This document shows, piece after piece, positions 27,411-36,071 of a stretch of DNA of 64,000 nucleotides. Origin of the DNA: Dietzia aurantiaca (GTDB taxonomy: Bacteria; Actinomycetota; Actinomycetes; Mycobacteriales; Mycobacteriaceae); assembly GCF_021033825.1 (NCBI RefSeq), contig NZ_JAIFXZ010000001.1:186001-250000 (forward strand), given 5' to 3'. Within the stretch, counting starts at the first letter, position 1; each line of letters begins with the position of its first letter. Both the position numbers and the translations under genes were made by a program. A model generated the notes under the pieces. That model was not told the origin of the DNA, searched no databases, and saw nothing but the letters and a program-made list of their open reading frames with translations.

Positions 27411-28523
27411 ATGAAGACCAGAGCAGCAGTATTGTTCGACCTCCACCAGCCCTTCGAGATCATCGAACTGGACCTGGACGATCCGGGCCCCGGTGAAGTC
27501 CTGATCAAGTACACGGCCGCCGGCCTGTGCCACTCCGACCTCCACCTGTCCGACGGCTCGCTGCCGCCCCGCTTCCCGATCGTCGGCGGGCACGAGGGCT
27601 CCGGGGTGATCGAGGCAGTGGGTCCCGGCGTCACCAAGGTCAAGCCCGGAGACCACGTGGTCTGCTCGTTCATCCCCAACTGCGGCACCTGCCGCTACTG
27701 CTCCACCGGTCGGCAGAACCTGTGCGACATGGGCGCCACGATTCTCGACGGCCACATGCCGGACGGCACCTTCCGGTTCCACGCCGACGGCAAGGACTTC
27801 GGCGCCATGTGCATGCTCGGCACCTTCTCCGAGCGATCGGTGATTTCACAGCACTCGGTCGTCAAGGTGGACGACTGGCTTCCCTTGGACAAGGCCGTGC
27901 TCGTCGGCTGCGGCGTGCCCTCGGGCTGGGGCACAGCGGTATACACGGGCGGCGTCCGGCAGGGCGACACCGTGGTGATCTACGGTATCGGCGGCCTGGG
28001 CATCAACACCGTCCAGGGAGCCGTTCACTCGGGCGCCCGCCACGTCGTGGTGGTGGACCCCGTCCAGTTCAAGCGTGACGAGGCCATGAAGTTCGGCGCC
28101 ACGCACGCCTTCGCCACGGCCGAGGAGGCCCACGCCGCCGTGGAGAAGCTGACCTGGGGACAGATGGCCGATCAGGCGCTCATCCTGGTAGGCACTGTCG
28201 ACGAGCCGGTCGTGTCCGCCGCTTTTGATGTGATCGGCAAGGGCGGAACTGTGGTGATCACCGGACTGGGCAACATGACCGACAAGACCGTGCAGGTCAG
28301 CGGCACGCAGCTGGCCTTGTTCGGCAAGACCATCAAGGGCTCGCTCTTCGGATCCGCCAACCCGCAGTACGACATCGTCAAGCTGCTGCGCCTGTACGAC
28401 GAGGGCAAGCTCAAGCTCGACGAGCTGATCACCACCACCTACACGCTGGAGACCCTCAACCAGGGCTACCAGGACCTGCAGGACGGAAAGATCATGCGAG
28501 GGGTGCTGGTCCACGACACCTGA
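27411..28523 (+). CDS. NDMA-dependent-type alcohol dehydrogenase
   Basis: The protein has 370 residues of the zinc medium-chain dehydrogenase family. The catalytic zinc site is GLCHSD plus GGHEGSG; the structural zinc site uses CGTCRYCSTGRQNLC; the nucleotide fold has IYGIGGLGINTV. The pattern VCSFIPNCGTCRYC together with GATILDG is typical of the actinobacterial NDMA-dependent group, in which NAD stays tightly bound and mycofactocin is thought to act as electron carrier. No mycofactocin genes are in this window. A GAAAGGA site precedes the ATG, and a strong terminator follows at 28543. Confidence 0.88.
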   Translation: MKTRAAVLFDLHQPFEIIELDLDDPGPGEVLIKYTAAGLCHSDLHLSDGSLPPRFPIVGGHEGSGVIEAVGPGVTKVKPGDHVVCSFIPNCGTCRYCSTGRQNLCDMGATILDGHMPDGTFRFHADGKDFGAMCMLGTFSERSVISQHSVVKVDDWLPLDKAVLVGCGVPSGWGTAVYTGGVRQGDTVVIYGIGGLGINTVQGAVHSGARHVVVVDPVQFKRDEAMKFGATHAFATAEEAHAAVEKLTWGQMADQALILVGTVDEPVVSAAFDVIGKGGTVVITGLGNMTDKTVQVSGTQLALFGKTIKGSLFGSANPQYDIVKLLRLYDEGKLKLDELITTTYTLETLNQGYQDLQDGKIMRGVLVHDT

Positions 28524-28542
28524 TCCGCCCCGCCCCACGAAC

Positions 28543-28582
28543 TCGCCCTCCCGGCCGTTGCCCATCGCGGCCGGGAGGGCGA
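28543..28582. terminator. Strong bidirectional terminator hairpin
   Basis: A perfect 15-bp stem (TCGCCCTCCCGGCCG and its complement) encloses a 10-base loop. It is placed between the convergent alcohol dehydrogenase (stop 28523) and SDR (stop 28624). Confidence 0.8.
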
Positions 28583-28623
28583 ACCCATCTCCGGCGCCGG
28601 CCCCATGTCGTCGAAGGCCGCGG

Positions 28624-29559
28624 TCAGGGGGTCGGCGAGCCGCCGGTCACGGAGAGAGTGTTACCCGTGGTGTACGACGACTCCTCCGAGGCCAGGTAGA
28701 CGTACGCGCCCGCCATCTCGACGGGCTGCCCGGGCCGCTTCAGCGGGCTCTTCTGCCCGTGGTAGGGCAACTGCTCGGGGTCCTTACCGCCGCTCACCTG
28801 CAGCGCGGTCCAGAACGGGCCCGGCGCCACCGCGTTCACCCTGATCCCGCGCGGGGCGAGCTGCTGGGCGAGAGACTTGGACATGGTGTTGACCGCCGCC
28901 CGCGACGTCGCATAGTCCACGAGGCCGGCCGACGGGGTGTAGGCCTGCACCGACGATGTGAAGATCACGCTCGAGCCGGGCATCAGGTGCGCGAGCGCTT
29001 CCTGGATTTGCCAGAACGGCGCGTTCACGTTGACGTTCATCGTCTCGGACCACTGCTCGGAGCTCAGATCCTCCAGGTTCCCCACGTAGGTCTGACGTGC
29101 GGCGTTGAGCACCAGCACGTCCAGACCGCCGAGCCCGGCCACCGCGTCGCGAACGATCCCCCGTGCCGTCTCCTCGTGGCCGACATCCCCCGGCAGGAGC
29201 ACACAGTTGCGTCCGGCTTCACGGACGAGTTCGGCTACCTCGTCGGCATCGGACTGCTCGGACGGCAGATAGCCGATCGCCACGTCGGCACCTTCCCGCG
29301 CGTAGGCGATCGCCACCGCCCGTCCGATCCCCGAGTCACCACCGGTGATGAGCGCCCGGCGACCCTCGAGCCGCCCGTGCCCCACCCAGGACTTCTCACC
29401 GTGGTCGGCCAGGGGCACCAACTCGGAAGCCAGCCCGGGGGCGGGCTGCGACTGGAATGGGATCTCGATCGGATGCTTGGTCACCGGGTCCACGGGCGGG
29501 GCCGGCTCCGGTATCTCAGTGGTCGAGTGCGGGCGATTGCCGCGGCGATCGGCGGTCAC
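28624..29559 (-). CDS. SDR family oxidoreductase (YghA-like) with YxxxR active site
   Basis: The protein has 311 residues from a GTG at 29559 after AGGAGG; a longer open frame exists but lacks such a site. The 60-residue N-terminal extension rich in Pro (PIEIPFQSQPAPG) is typical of YghA-like dehydrogenases, which are usually about 290-300 residues. The cofactor loop TGGDSGIGRA and serine segment TSSVQAY are present. The catalytic YxxxK has become YATSR (Tyr216, Arg220), losing the usual Lys. Expression seems real. The substrate is unknown; relatives reduce aldehydes or sugars. Confidence 0.82.
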   Translation of the reverse strand: MTADRRGNRPHSTTEIPEPAPPVDPVTKHPIEIPFQSQPAPGLASELVPLADHGEKSWVGHGRLEGRRALITGGDSGIGRAVAIAYAREGADVAIGYLPSEQSDADEVAELVREAGRNCVLLPGDVGHEETARGIVRDAVAGLGGLDVLVLNAARQTYVGNLEDLSSEQWSETMNVNVNAPFWQIQEALAHLMPGSSVIFTSSVQAYTPSAGLVDYATSRAAVNTMSKSLAQQLAPRGIRVNAVAPGPFWTALQVSGGKDPEQLPYHGQKSPLKRPGQPVEMAGAYVYLASEESSYTTGNTLSVTGGSPTP

Positions 29560-29743
29560 GGTGGCCTCCTGGGGTCGAGAGTTCGACCGTACGCGCCGTA
29601 GGAAACTGCGCGGGATCACTCGGAAAGGCAGCGCGTTGACCAGTAACTTCGCGGAAACGCTTTACAAACCCGGCGCCCGTGTCCAATACTCTCCGGCAAC
29701 TGTTGTGAGCTTCTTCACGCAGGCTACTTCCGAGGGGGAAAAC

Positions 29744-30796
29744 GTGGCAACACCCACCAAGAACCGAAGTGACGAAGGGCTTTTCGGCCCCGGCTCCGTG
29801 GCGTGGAAGGTCTGGACCTTTCCCGCCTCCGCCCTCCAGGGCTTCGCCCGGGCGGTGACCATCGAGCATCTGGACCCCGATCTCACCGCCGCGGTGGACG
29901 AGACCGGTCAGGTGATCCAGCGGACCCCGCTGCGCTACGACCGCACCATGGAGTACTTCTCGGCGGTGCTCTTCGCCGATACGCCGACGGTCATCAAGAT
30001 GTCCGACATCCTCATGAAGGTCCACTCCCGGGCCTACGGGACCAACAAGGTGACGGGCAACGAGTACGACTCGAACGACCCGGATTCGCAGCTGTGGATC
30101 CACATCACCGCGTGGCACTCGATCCTCTACGTCTATGAGACCTTCGGCCCCGGCCGACTCAGCCGCGACGAGGAGAACGAGTTCTGGCGACAGTGTGCGA
30201 TCGCCGCCGAGGTGCAGCCCATCCGGCAGGAGCAGGTGCCGCGTACCCGCGGCGAGGTGCAGAAGTACTTCGACGACTGGCGTGACCGCCTTTCCGCGTC
30301 GGAGGCCGCGATCGCGAACGTCGACCACATCCTCAACGGCTTCGAGACCATCGAGCCGCGCGTGCCCACGGTGCTGCGGAAGCTCGGTCGGCCGGTCCTG
30401 CGGGCGAGCATCATCGCGACCTACCCGCGATGGATGCGTCCGATGCTCGGTGTCCGCCAGTCCCGCGCCGTGGACACCGCCGCGATCGTCTTCTGGAAGG
30501 CGTTCTACCGGGTGGCCGCCCATCCTGACGCGATGATGTGGATCGTCGAGCGGATCTGCCCACGCGCGGTCCGCTACATCGAGCCGGCGGTCCGCGGCAT
30601 CCCCGCCGACAGCCCGCGCACCCACTCCCCGCAGTGGGCGCGCGAGCGGTTCGGCGATCCGCGCACGCCCCTGGAGCAGTGGGAAGACCTCAAGGCCGCG
30701 CGGACCGAGGGCGAGGCGGCCGCCCCCTACGAGCACAACCACAGTGACCCCGTGCTCGAGTTCAAGGAGGCCGACCGCCTGGCCACCACCGGTTGA
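29744..30796 (+). CDS. MpaB-type (DUF2236) oxygenase family protein
   Basis: The protein has 350 residues from a GTG at 29744 after GAGGGGGAAAAC; the open frame extends back but without a start signal. Features fit the oxygenase MpaB family: GPGSVAWKVWTFPASALQGFA near the start, the HSRAYGTNKV segment, WIHITAWHSILYVYETFGP with paired histidines that could ligand haem or metal, and a late PRWMRPML. Length and motif order match mycobacterial DUF2236 proteins. It is divergent from the SDR gene across 185 bases. The substrate is unknown. Confidence 0.75.
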   Translation: MATPTKNRSDEGLFGPGSVAWKVWTFPASALQGFARAVTIEHLDPDLTAAVDETGQVIQRTPLRYDRTMEYFSAVLFADTPTVIKMSDILMKVHSRAYGTNKVTGNEYDSNDPDSQLWIHITAWHSILYVYETFGPGRLSRDEENEFWRQCAIAAEVQPIRQEQVPRTRGEVQKYFDDWRDRLSASEAAIANVDHILNGFETIEPRVPTVLRKLGRPVLRASIIATYPRWMRPMLGVRQSRAVDTAAIVFWKAFYRVAAHPDAMMWIVERICPRAVRYIEPAVRGIPADSPRTHSPQWARERFGDPRTPLEQWEDLKAARTEGEAAAPYEHNHSDPVLEFKEADRLATTG

Positions 30797-30906
30797 GGCG
30801 GACGGGCCCCTGCAGGCCGGCGGCGGAGCGCCGGACCGGATGCGGGCGCCTGTTCGATCCCCCAGACTGCGAGCGGAAGCGACAACACCCGAACGAAGGA
30901 GCAGAC

Positions 30907-31110
30907 ATGCCCCGTTACCGCGTGATCGATCCCGACCAGAACGTGATCGACGAGAAGGAGTTCGCCGACGACACCAAGGCCTACGACTGGTTCAAGACCA
31001 TCGAGGTCCCGGACGATTCCCTCGGCTACGCCATGCAGGTCGACATGGACGGTGAGTGGACGCGTTTCGAGATCAACGACGGCGGCACCAACACCTCGCC
31101 GTCCGCCTGA
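30907..31110 (+). CDS. 67-residue conserved acidic protein
   Basis: The start ATG at 30907 has an AAGGAG site. The protein reads as a small alpha/beta unit: PRYRVIDPDQNVIDEKEFAD, a helix with KAYDWFKTI, then YAMQVDMDGEWTRFEI. There is no membrane segment or cysteine. It follows the oxygenase by 110 bases and precedes a terminator at 31129, so it could be its own unit. It resembles short hypothetical proteins of Mycobacteriales; the function is unknown. Confidence 0.65.
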   Translation: MPRYRVIDPDQNVIDEKEFADDTKAYDWFKTIEVPDDSLGYAMQVDMDGEWTRFEINDGGTNTSPSA

Positions 31111-31128
31111 CCTGCCGGTCTGGCGGGG

Positions 31129-31149
31129 CGGGGCGGGCACTCCGCCCCG
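31129..31149. terminator. Hairpin between convergent genes
   Basis: An 8-bp perfect stem (CGGGGCGG/CCGCCCCG) with a 5-base loop lies between the small protein gene (stop 31110) and the response regulator (stop 31185). Confidence 0.6.
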
Positions 31150-31184
31150 ACTGCCCGCCGGTGAGCGAGCTGGGTCGACAGACC

Positions 31185-31799
31185 TCACAGCCAGCCACGC
31201 GCCTGCGCCTCCCTTGCCGCCTCACCGCGGGTGGAGGTGTGGGTCTTGGCGATGGCCGAGGACAGGTGATTGCGCACCGTCCCCTGCGTCAGATGTAGCT
31301 CGGCCGCGATGTCGGCGATCCGGGCCCCTGTCAGCGCCTCGCGCAGGACGTCCTTCTCGCGCGGGGTCAGGGGGTCCGGGCCGGCGGCCATCGACTCCCG
31401 TGCCAGCTGGGCATCGACCACCGTCTCCCCCGCGTTGACCTTCCGCACGGCCTCGGCCAGTTCGCGCGCCGGGGTGTCCTTGACTACAAACCCACCGGCC
31501 CCGTATTCCAGAGCCCGGTTGACGTATCCGGGCCGCCCGAAGGTCGTCACGATCAGCACCCGCACGTCCGGATGGTCCTGCCGGATGCGCCGGGTCGCGG
31601 TGATGCCGTCACCACCGGGCATCTCGATGTCCACCACGCACACGTCGGGTGAATGCCGAGCGACCGCGGCCTCGAGCTCGTCGCCTCGGCCCACCTCGGC
31701 CACCACCTCGATATCCGGCTCCATCGCCAGCAGTGCCGCGAGCCCGCCCCGCACGAGCGCCTGGTCGTCGGCGAGGATGATCCGGATCGGACTGGTCAT
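31185..31799 (-). CDS. NarL/FixJ (LuxR-type) response regulator
   Basis: The protein has 204 residues from the ATG at 31799, which overlaps the kinase stop by ATGA. The receiver domain (1-120) carries ADDQ (acidic pair), the phospho-acceptor in VVDIEMPGGDG, the T in VTTFG and the K in VVKDTP. The LuxR helix-turn-helix follows (LTPREKDVLREAL, GTVRNHLSSAIAK). It is the DesR-like type commonly paired with a short histidine kinase and an ABC exporter, as here. Confidence 0.92.
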   Translation of the reverse strand: MTSPIRIILADDQALVRGGLAALLAMEPDIEVVAEVGRGDELEAAVARHSPDVCVVDIEMPGGDGITATRRIRQDHPDVRVLIVTTFGRPGYVNRALEYGAGGFVVKDTPARELAEAVRKVNAGETVVDAQLARESMAAGPDPLTPREKDVLREALTGARIADIAAELHLTQGTVRNHLSSAIAKTHTSTRGEAAREAQARGWL

Positions 31800-33113
31800 C
31801 GCGGCCACTCCACTTCGACGACGGTGCCGGTGACCGACGCCGCTCCCGCCGCGCCCCGGTCGCGGACCACGAACCGGGCACCGGCGTCCTCGGCGCGGCT
31901 CGCGAGCCCCGGCAGTCCTTGCCCCGCCGGAGCCGAGGTGGTCCGGCCGACGTCAGGGCGGGCGGCGCGGCGAGCGTCGATCCCCACGCCGTCGTCGGTG
32001 ATCCGTAGCCGGTCGCGGGCGAGTTCGACGGTCACGTTCCCCGCGCCAGAGTGGCGGGCGATGTTGGTGCCGGCCTCGCGGAGAGCCCAGGCCACCAGGC
32101 CCGACCGCGCGTCCGGGAGGAGAGAAGGGGACCCGACGACGACGACATCGATACCCGCCGTATGCAGGGACTCGGTCATGCCGGCGAGCTCCTGCGCCGG
32201 ATCCGCCACCCGCATCCCTGACACGGTCTGCCGCATCTCTGACAGGGCTGTCCTCGTGAGGTTCTCGATGTTCTCCAGTTCGGCACGGGCGGCGTCCGGG
32301 TCGGAGTCGAGCTGCGCCCGGGCCAACTGGGCGCGGATCGTCAGCGCGGTCAGGGTGTGTCCCAGGACGTCGTGTAGGTCACGGGCGACCCGTTCGCGTT
32401 CCTCGGCGACACCCAGCGCCCGCCGGTAGTGGCCCTCTCGGTCGCTGATGCCGACCGAGATCCGTGTGCCCAGCATCGACAGCACCACGGGGATCACCAG
32501 GAACCCCGGGACCAGCATCCCCCACGTCTTCTCGACCAGGGCCGCGACGGTGCCGATGACGATCAGCGAGATCGCGGTCGGCACGCTCCGGCGGCTCGGC
32601 CACGCGGCAGCGATGAAGCAGGCGAGGAACGGGATGAAGTTGACCGGCCCGTTCAGTCCGGCCGCCGGGAGGGTCCCGAAGGTGCAGATCACGAGCCCGC
32701 CCAGATAACCCAGCCCGAGCGGCGCGGGCTCCTCCCGGGCCGAGTCGGGGAGATCGCCGCCGGCCGCACCGGACCTGCGCAGGTGTAGAGGGTATCCCTC
32801 GGACACTGCCGGCGAGGCGAAGGCCGCGAGATAGACCGCCGAGAACGCCGCGATCGAGACCAGCCCCAGCACCGTGGGCGCGGTGGGGGCCCCGGAGAAG
32901 ACCACAAGCGAGGATCGGGTAGATCAGGAAGACCTGCCAGATCAGAGAGAACAGGACACTCGGACCGGTGATCGCGGAGCGGAATCGCCGCCACCGCGAC
33001 GGCCCCGCAGCTGATTCATCGTTCACCGACTTCGCGCTGACCTCCTCGTCCGCCACTGGTGACGGGGACGCGCGCGTTGCCGTTGTCGTCGTCGTACTCT
33101 CACCGCTCGTCAT
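31796..33113 (-). pseudogene. Sensor histidine kinase (HisKA_3 type), frameshifted
   Basis: The gene starts at ATG 33113 with GAGGAGC. The first frame gives a charged N-terminus and a membrane span (LFSLIWQVFLIYPILA), then at 32906-32907 the reading shifts: deleting one base joins it smoothly to VVFSGAPTAPTVLGLVSI in the next frame. The remainder is intact: further spans, the phospho-acceptor motif EERERVARDLHDVLGH, and the ATPase domain with DDGVGI and GQGLPGLASRA. The kinase would sense an envelope signal and phosphorylate the adjacent regulator. The break may be a sequencing error, a real mutation or a programmed shift. Confidence 0.75.
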
Positions 33114-33126
33114 ACCCGGTCGCTCC

Positions 33127-33873
33127 TCACACCCGACCGCGGCGGCGACGTACCAGCACCGCGGCTGTCGTACCCAGTATGAGGGCCCAGGCAACCACGT
33201 TGAGCACAGGCAGCCACACCGGATCGACCACGCCGTCGGCTACCACGCCACCGGTGATCGGATAGCGGGCCAGCGCGTTGACCCCGTAGAGCGGTGTGAA
33301 GCGCGCCAGATCCAGCATCACGCCCGACAGCGGGATGAACAGGTTCCCCGCGAACGCGAGCAGGACCAGGCTGCCGCCCGCGACCCCCAACGCGGACTCG
33401 GAGCGGAACGCCATTCCCGCGCTCAGGCCGTAGCCCGCGAAGACCGCGGAGCCGAGCCACGCCGCGCCGAGCGAGAGCACCCAGGCCAGCGGCGTGGCCT
33501 GCGCGCCGGTGGCCGCGCCGGCGATGCCCACGGTGAGGACGGGAACGGCCGCGATAGTCATGGCCACGGCGGATTTGGTCACCACGAAGCCGGCACCGCT
33601 CCACGGGGTGAGTCCGAGCTGGCGGCCCCACCCCTGGAAACGCTCGAGGGCGGCCCCGCCGCTGATGGCGGTGGTGGCGGTGACCGCGCCGTAGACGGCC
33701 ATCGAGATCATGACGACGGCGCCTACGTTGCCATGCGCGACGGGTGCATCGCGGTAGCTCTGCGCGCTGCCGAACACGAAGTACATGACCAACGGCAGGC
33801 CGACGATGAAGAAGATGTTCGTGATGTCGCGCAGGGTCCGGCGCAGGTCGATGGCCCAGTAGGTGACGTTCAT
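33127..33873 (-). CDS. ABC-2 type transporter permease
   Basis: The protein has 248 residues with six membrane segments, starting with RRTLRDITNIFFIVGLPLVMYFVFG, a typical ABC-2 permease beginning. The central part (AISGGAALERFQGWGRQLGLTP) is the conserved cytosolic helix. The ATG overlaps the ATPase stop by four bases; the kinase start follows by 13 bases. Together with the ATPase it forms a small exporter of the kind often giving resistance to a lipid-acting or antibiotic compound. Confidence 0.88.
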   Translation of the reverse strand: MNVTYWAIDLRRTLRDITNIFFIVGLPLVMYFVFGSAQSYRDAPVAHGNVGAVVMISMAVYGAVTATTAISGGAALERFQGWGRQLGLTPWSGAGFVVTKSAVAMTIAAVPVLTVGIAGAATGAQATPLAWVLSLGAAWLGSAVFAGYGLSAGMAFRSESALGVAGGSLVLLAFAGNLFIPLSGVMLDLARFTPLYGVNALARYPITGGVVADGVVDPVWLPVLNVVAWALILGTTAAVLVRRRRGRV

Positions 33874-34910
33874 CGGGTGGCCTCCGGATCAGTGTCGGTA
33901 GGGGCTGGGTCGACGGGTGCCGTCTCGGTCGGTGCAGCGTCGGCAGGGTCGTCGGCGGTGAGGGTGACAAAGGCGTCGTCCAGCGACCTGGCCGAGATGG
34001 TGACCTCGCGCGCGGACGTCTCGGTGAGCAGGACACGCGCAGTGGCGTCACTGTCCGAGCTGGTGAGGATCACCCGGGCAGCCGTGCGGTCGACGGCGGT
34101 GACACCTGGCAACTCCTCCGGCGACGGCTCACCCGCCGCCGGGTCCCAGACGGCGGTCACGCGACTGCCGGCGGACATGGCGCGGACGCGGTCGACGGGG
34201 CCGTCGGCGACGATCCGCCCCCGCGCCATCAACACGATGCGGTCGGCGAACGCCTCCGCCTCCTCCAGGTGGTGCGTGGCGAAGATAACCGTCGACCCGG
34301 ATGCGGCCTCCGAGTGCATGGTCGCCCAGAACTCACGGCGGGTCCCCACATCCATCGCGGCGGTGGGTTCGTCGAGGATGAGCAGGTCCGGATCGGGTAG
34401 CAGCGCGAGCGCGAACCTCAGGCGCTGCTGCTCACCACCCGAGCACCGGGCGACCCTGCGGCCACCGAGTTCGGCGATCCCCGCCCGCTCGAGCACCTCC
34501 CCGACCGACAGCGTCCGGCGGTAGAGCGCCGCGATCGCGCGGACCGTCTCCTCCACCGTCAGGTCGGCGAGCAGACCTCCGGTCTGGAGCACCGCGGCGA
34601 TCCGGCCGGCCGCGATCGCCTCTCGCGGGGCCTCGCCGAAGACCCGGGCCTGGCCCTCCGTTGGTTCGGTCAGCCCCAGGGCGATGTCGAGCGCGGTGGT
34701 CTTACCGGCACCGTTCGGGCCGAGGAGTGCGACCACCTCGCCGGGGTCGATGCGCAGGTCGAGTCCGCGGATCGCGTGGACGGGTCCGGATCCGCGGACC
34801 GTGAACGTCTGGCTCAGGCCGCGGAACTCCAGAGCCGGCGGCCGCGGGCCGACACCGGGAGAACGACCCGTGGCCGTGGCTTCGGCGGGTGGGGTAGGGG
34901 CATTGACCAT
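33870..34910 (-). CDS. ABC transporter ATP-binding protein
   Basis: The protein has 346 residues. It has Walker A GPNGAGKTT, the Q-loop VLQTGG, signature CSGGEQQRLRFALAL, Walker B LLILDEPTAAMD, and the H-loop ATHH. The C-terminal 110 residues (about 235-346) form an accessory domain ending in an acidic, Pro/Thr-rich tail. This layout is common in DrrA-like exporters. It is first in the operon ATPase-permease-kinase-regulator, all overlapping or nearly so. Confidence 0.92.
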   Translation of the reverse strand: MVNAPTPPAEATATGRSPGVGPRPPALEFRGLSQTFTVRGSGPVHAIRGLDLRIDPGEVVALLGPNGAGKTTALDIALGLTEPTEGQARVFGEAPREAIAAGRIAAVLQTGGLLADLTVEETVRAIAALYRRTLSVGEVLERAGIAELGGRRVARCSGGEQQRLRFALALLPDPDLLILDEPTAAMDVGTRREFWATMHSEAASGSTVIFATHHLEEAEAFADRIVLMARGRIVADGPVDRVRAMSAGSRVTAVWDPAAGEPSPEELPGVTAVDRTAARVILTSSDSDATARVLLTETSAREVTISARSLDDAFVTLTADDPADAAPTETAPVDPAPTDTDPEATR

Positions 34911-34970
34911 GCCTCCACGATCGTCGGCTGGCGCCCGCCTGAACAGGGCCGGCTGTCACGACTTACCCGG

Positions 34971-34982
34971 TGACAACTGTCA
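34971..34982. promoter_or_regulatory. TGACA-N2-TGTCA inverted repeat before the ABC operon
   Basis: TGACAACTGTCA lies about 60 bases before the ATPase start. It could be the binding site of the LuxR-type response regulator encoded at the operon's end, since such systems usually control their own exporter. It is short and may occur by chance. Confidence 0.3.
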
Positions 34983-35051
34983 TGGGTCGTACGTCAGAGA
35001 CCCTCACGAGGTCGCCCAGCCGCGATGGATCGCTGAACCAGCCGTCTCCTC

Positions 35052-35840
35052 TCAGCCCTTGACCAGGCCACCGTCCACAATGAGGTTCTGCCCCGTCACC
35101 GCCCGCGCCCACGGCGACGCGAAGAACAGCACAGCGTCCGCCAACTCGGCGGGCTCGATCGCACGACGCAGCGGGGTGCCCGAGGCGATGAGGTCAAAGA
35201 CCTCCGCAGGTGTAGCCGCACTGGCGTCGGTGGTCCGCAGCAGTCCACCGGACACCATGTTGACCGTGATGCCGTCCGGCCCGAGGTCTGTGGCCAGGGT
35301 CCTGGTCAGCGAGAGCGCGGCAGCCTTCGCGGCCGTGTAGTCGTGGTACGGCACGACCGGGTGCTGGAACAGGTTGGTCCCGATGTTCACGATCCGCCCG
35401 AACCCGCCCTCGCGCATCCCCGGCAGTGCCGCCTGGGTGGTGGCGAGCGTCGCCTTGACCGCCCCGCGCAGCTGTCCTTCCATGTCCGCCCAGGTCAGCG
35501 TCTCGGGAGAGGGGCGGGCGTCGCCGTTGAACTCGAAGTCGGCAAGGGCGTTGTTGATGACCGTCGTGATCGGTCGTCCGAAGTGGGTGCGTGCCGCCTC
35601 GACGAGGCTGCGCACCTCGTCGTCGTCGGTCACATCCGCCCGGACCGCCACGGCGCGGTCCCCGCCGAGCTCACGGACCAGGTCGGCGGCGGCCTCGGCG
35701 CTGCGACGGTAGTTGACGACGACGAGCGCGCCCTCGCGCCCGAACGCCCGCACGATTTCCTTACCGAGGCCCCGGGCTCCGCCGGTGACCAGGACTACCT
35801 GCTCGTCGATTCGCAGGCTGTTTCCGGCATTCACTGCCAC
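35052..35840 (-). CDS. SDR family oxidoreductase under TPP riboswitch
   Basis: The protein has 262 residues from a GTG at 35840 after GGAAAG. It is a FabG-like classical SDR: VTGGARGLGKE, INNALADF (NNAG variant), NIGTNLF, and YTAAKAA with Tyr and Lys in place. The 5' leader carries a TPP riboswitch (35917-35998). THI-element-controlled oxidoreductases of SDR type (called oarX in comparative work on thiamine regulons, as I recall) have been noted in other bacteria, without proven function. A role in salvage or turnover of a thiamine precursor is inference. Confidence 0.88.
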   Translation of the reverse strand: MAVNAGNSLRIDEQVVLVTGGARGLGKEIVRAFGREGALVVVNYRRSAEAAADLVRELGGDRAVAVRADVTDDDEVRSLVEAARTHFGRPITTVINNALADFEFNGDARPSPETLTWADMEGQLRGAVKATLATTQAALPGMREGGFGRIVNIGTNLFQHPVVPYHDYTAAKAAALSLTRTLATDLGPDGITVNMVSGGLLRTTDASAATPAEVFDLIASGTPLRRAIEPAELADAVLFFASPWARAVTGQNLIVDGGLVKG

Positions 35841-35916
35841 TCGCTTTCCGGCGGTTCCCGCGAAGGGTGGCGATGCATCCCCGCCGACCTACGCAGAGAC
35901 GCGGCGGCGGTATCGA

Positions 35917-35998
35917 CATTCCTTCGCTGGAACTACCCAGATCAGGTTCGACGGGTGTGATCTCAGCTGCCCGGTTGGGCGGCACCCCGTGTCGCGGC
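35917..35998 (-). promoter_or_regulatory. TPP riboswitch (THI element)
   Basis: Reading the minus strand from about 35998, the aptamer consensus appears in order: ACACGGGGTGCC, a variable P3-type hairpin (GCCCAACCGGGC), GCTGAGATCACACCCGTCGA, ACCTGATCTGGGTA, and the closing CCAGCGAAGG. These are the conserved pyrimidine and pyrophosphate sensor arms of the thiamine pyrophosphate riboswitch. It is about 80 bases before the GTG of the SDR at 35840, which it presumably represses when TPP is high. No clear intrinsic terminator follows, so translational control is likely. Confidence 0.92.
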
Positions 35999-36071
35999 CC
36001 AGCCTAGGTCATGCCCGGGGTCGCGGCGGCCCTGCCGCCTCGCGATCACGAGCCACAGCACTCGGCGGACG

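Noticed and set aside
32379-32905. Treating the GTG at 32905 as the real start of a shorter kinase
   Set aside because: No ribosome site precedes it, and an excellent start at 33113 with a matching membrane span lies in the adjacent frame, so a frameshift is the better explanation.
35761-35925. Small reading frame starting right after the TPP riboswitch (AAGGAATG)
   Set aside because: It overlaps the SDR gene out of frame, has an Arg/Gly-rich composition and no family resemblance; the AAGG is part of the aptamer.
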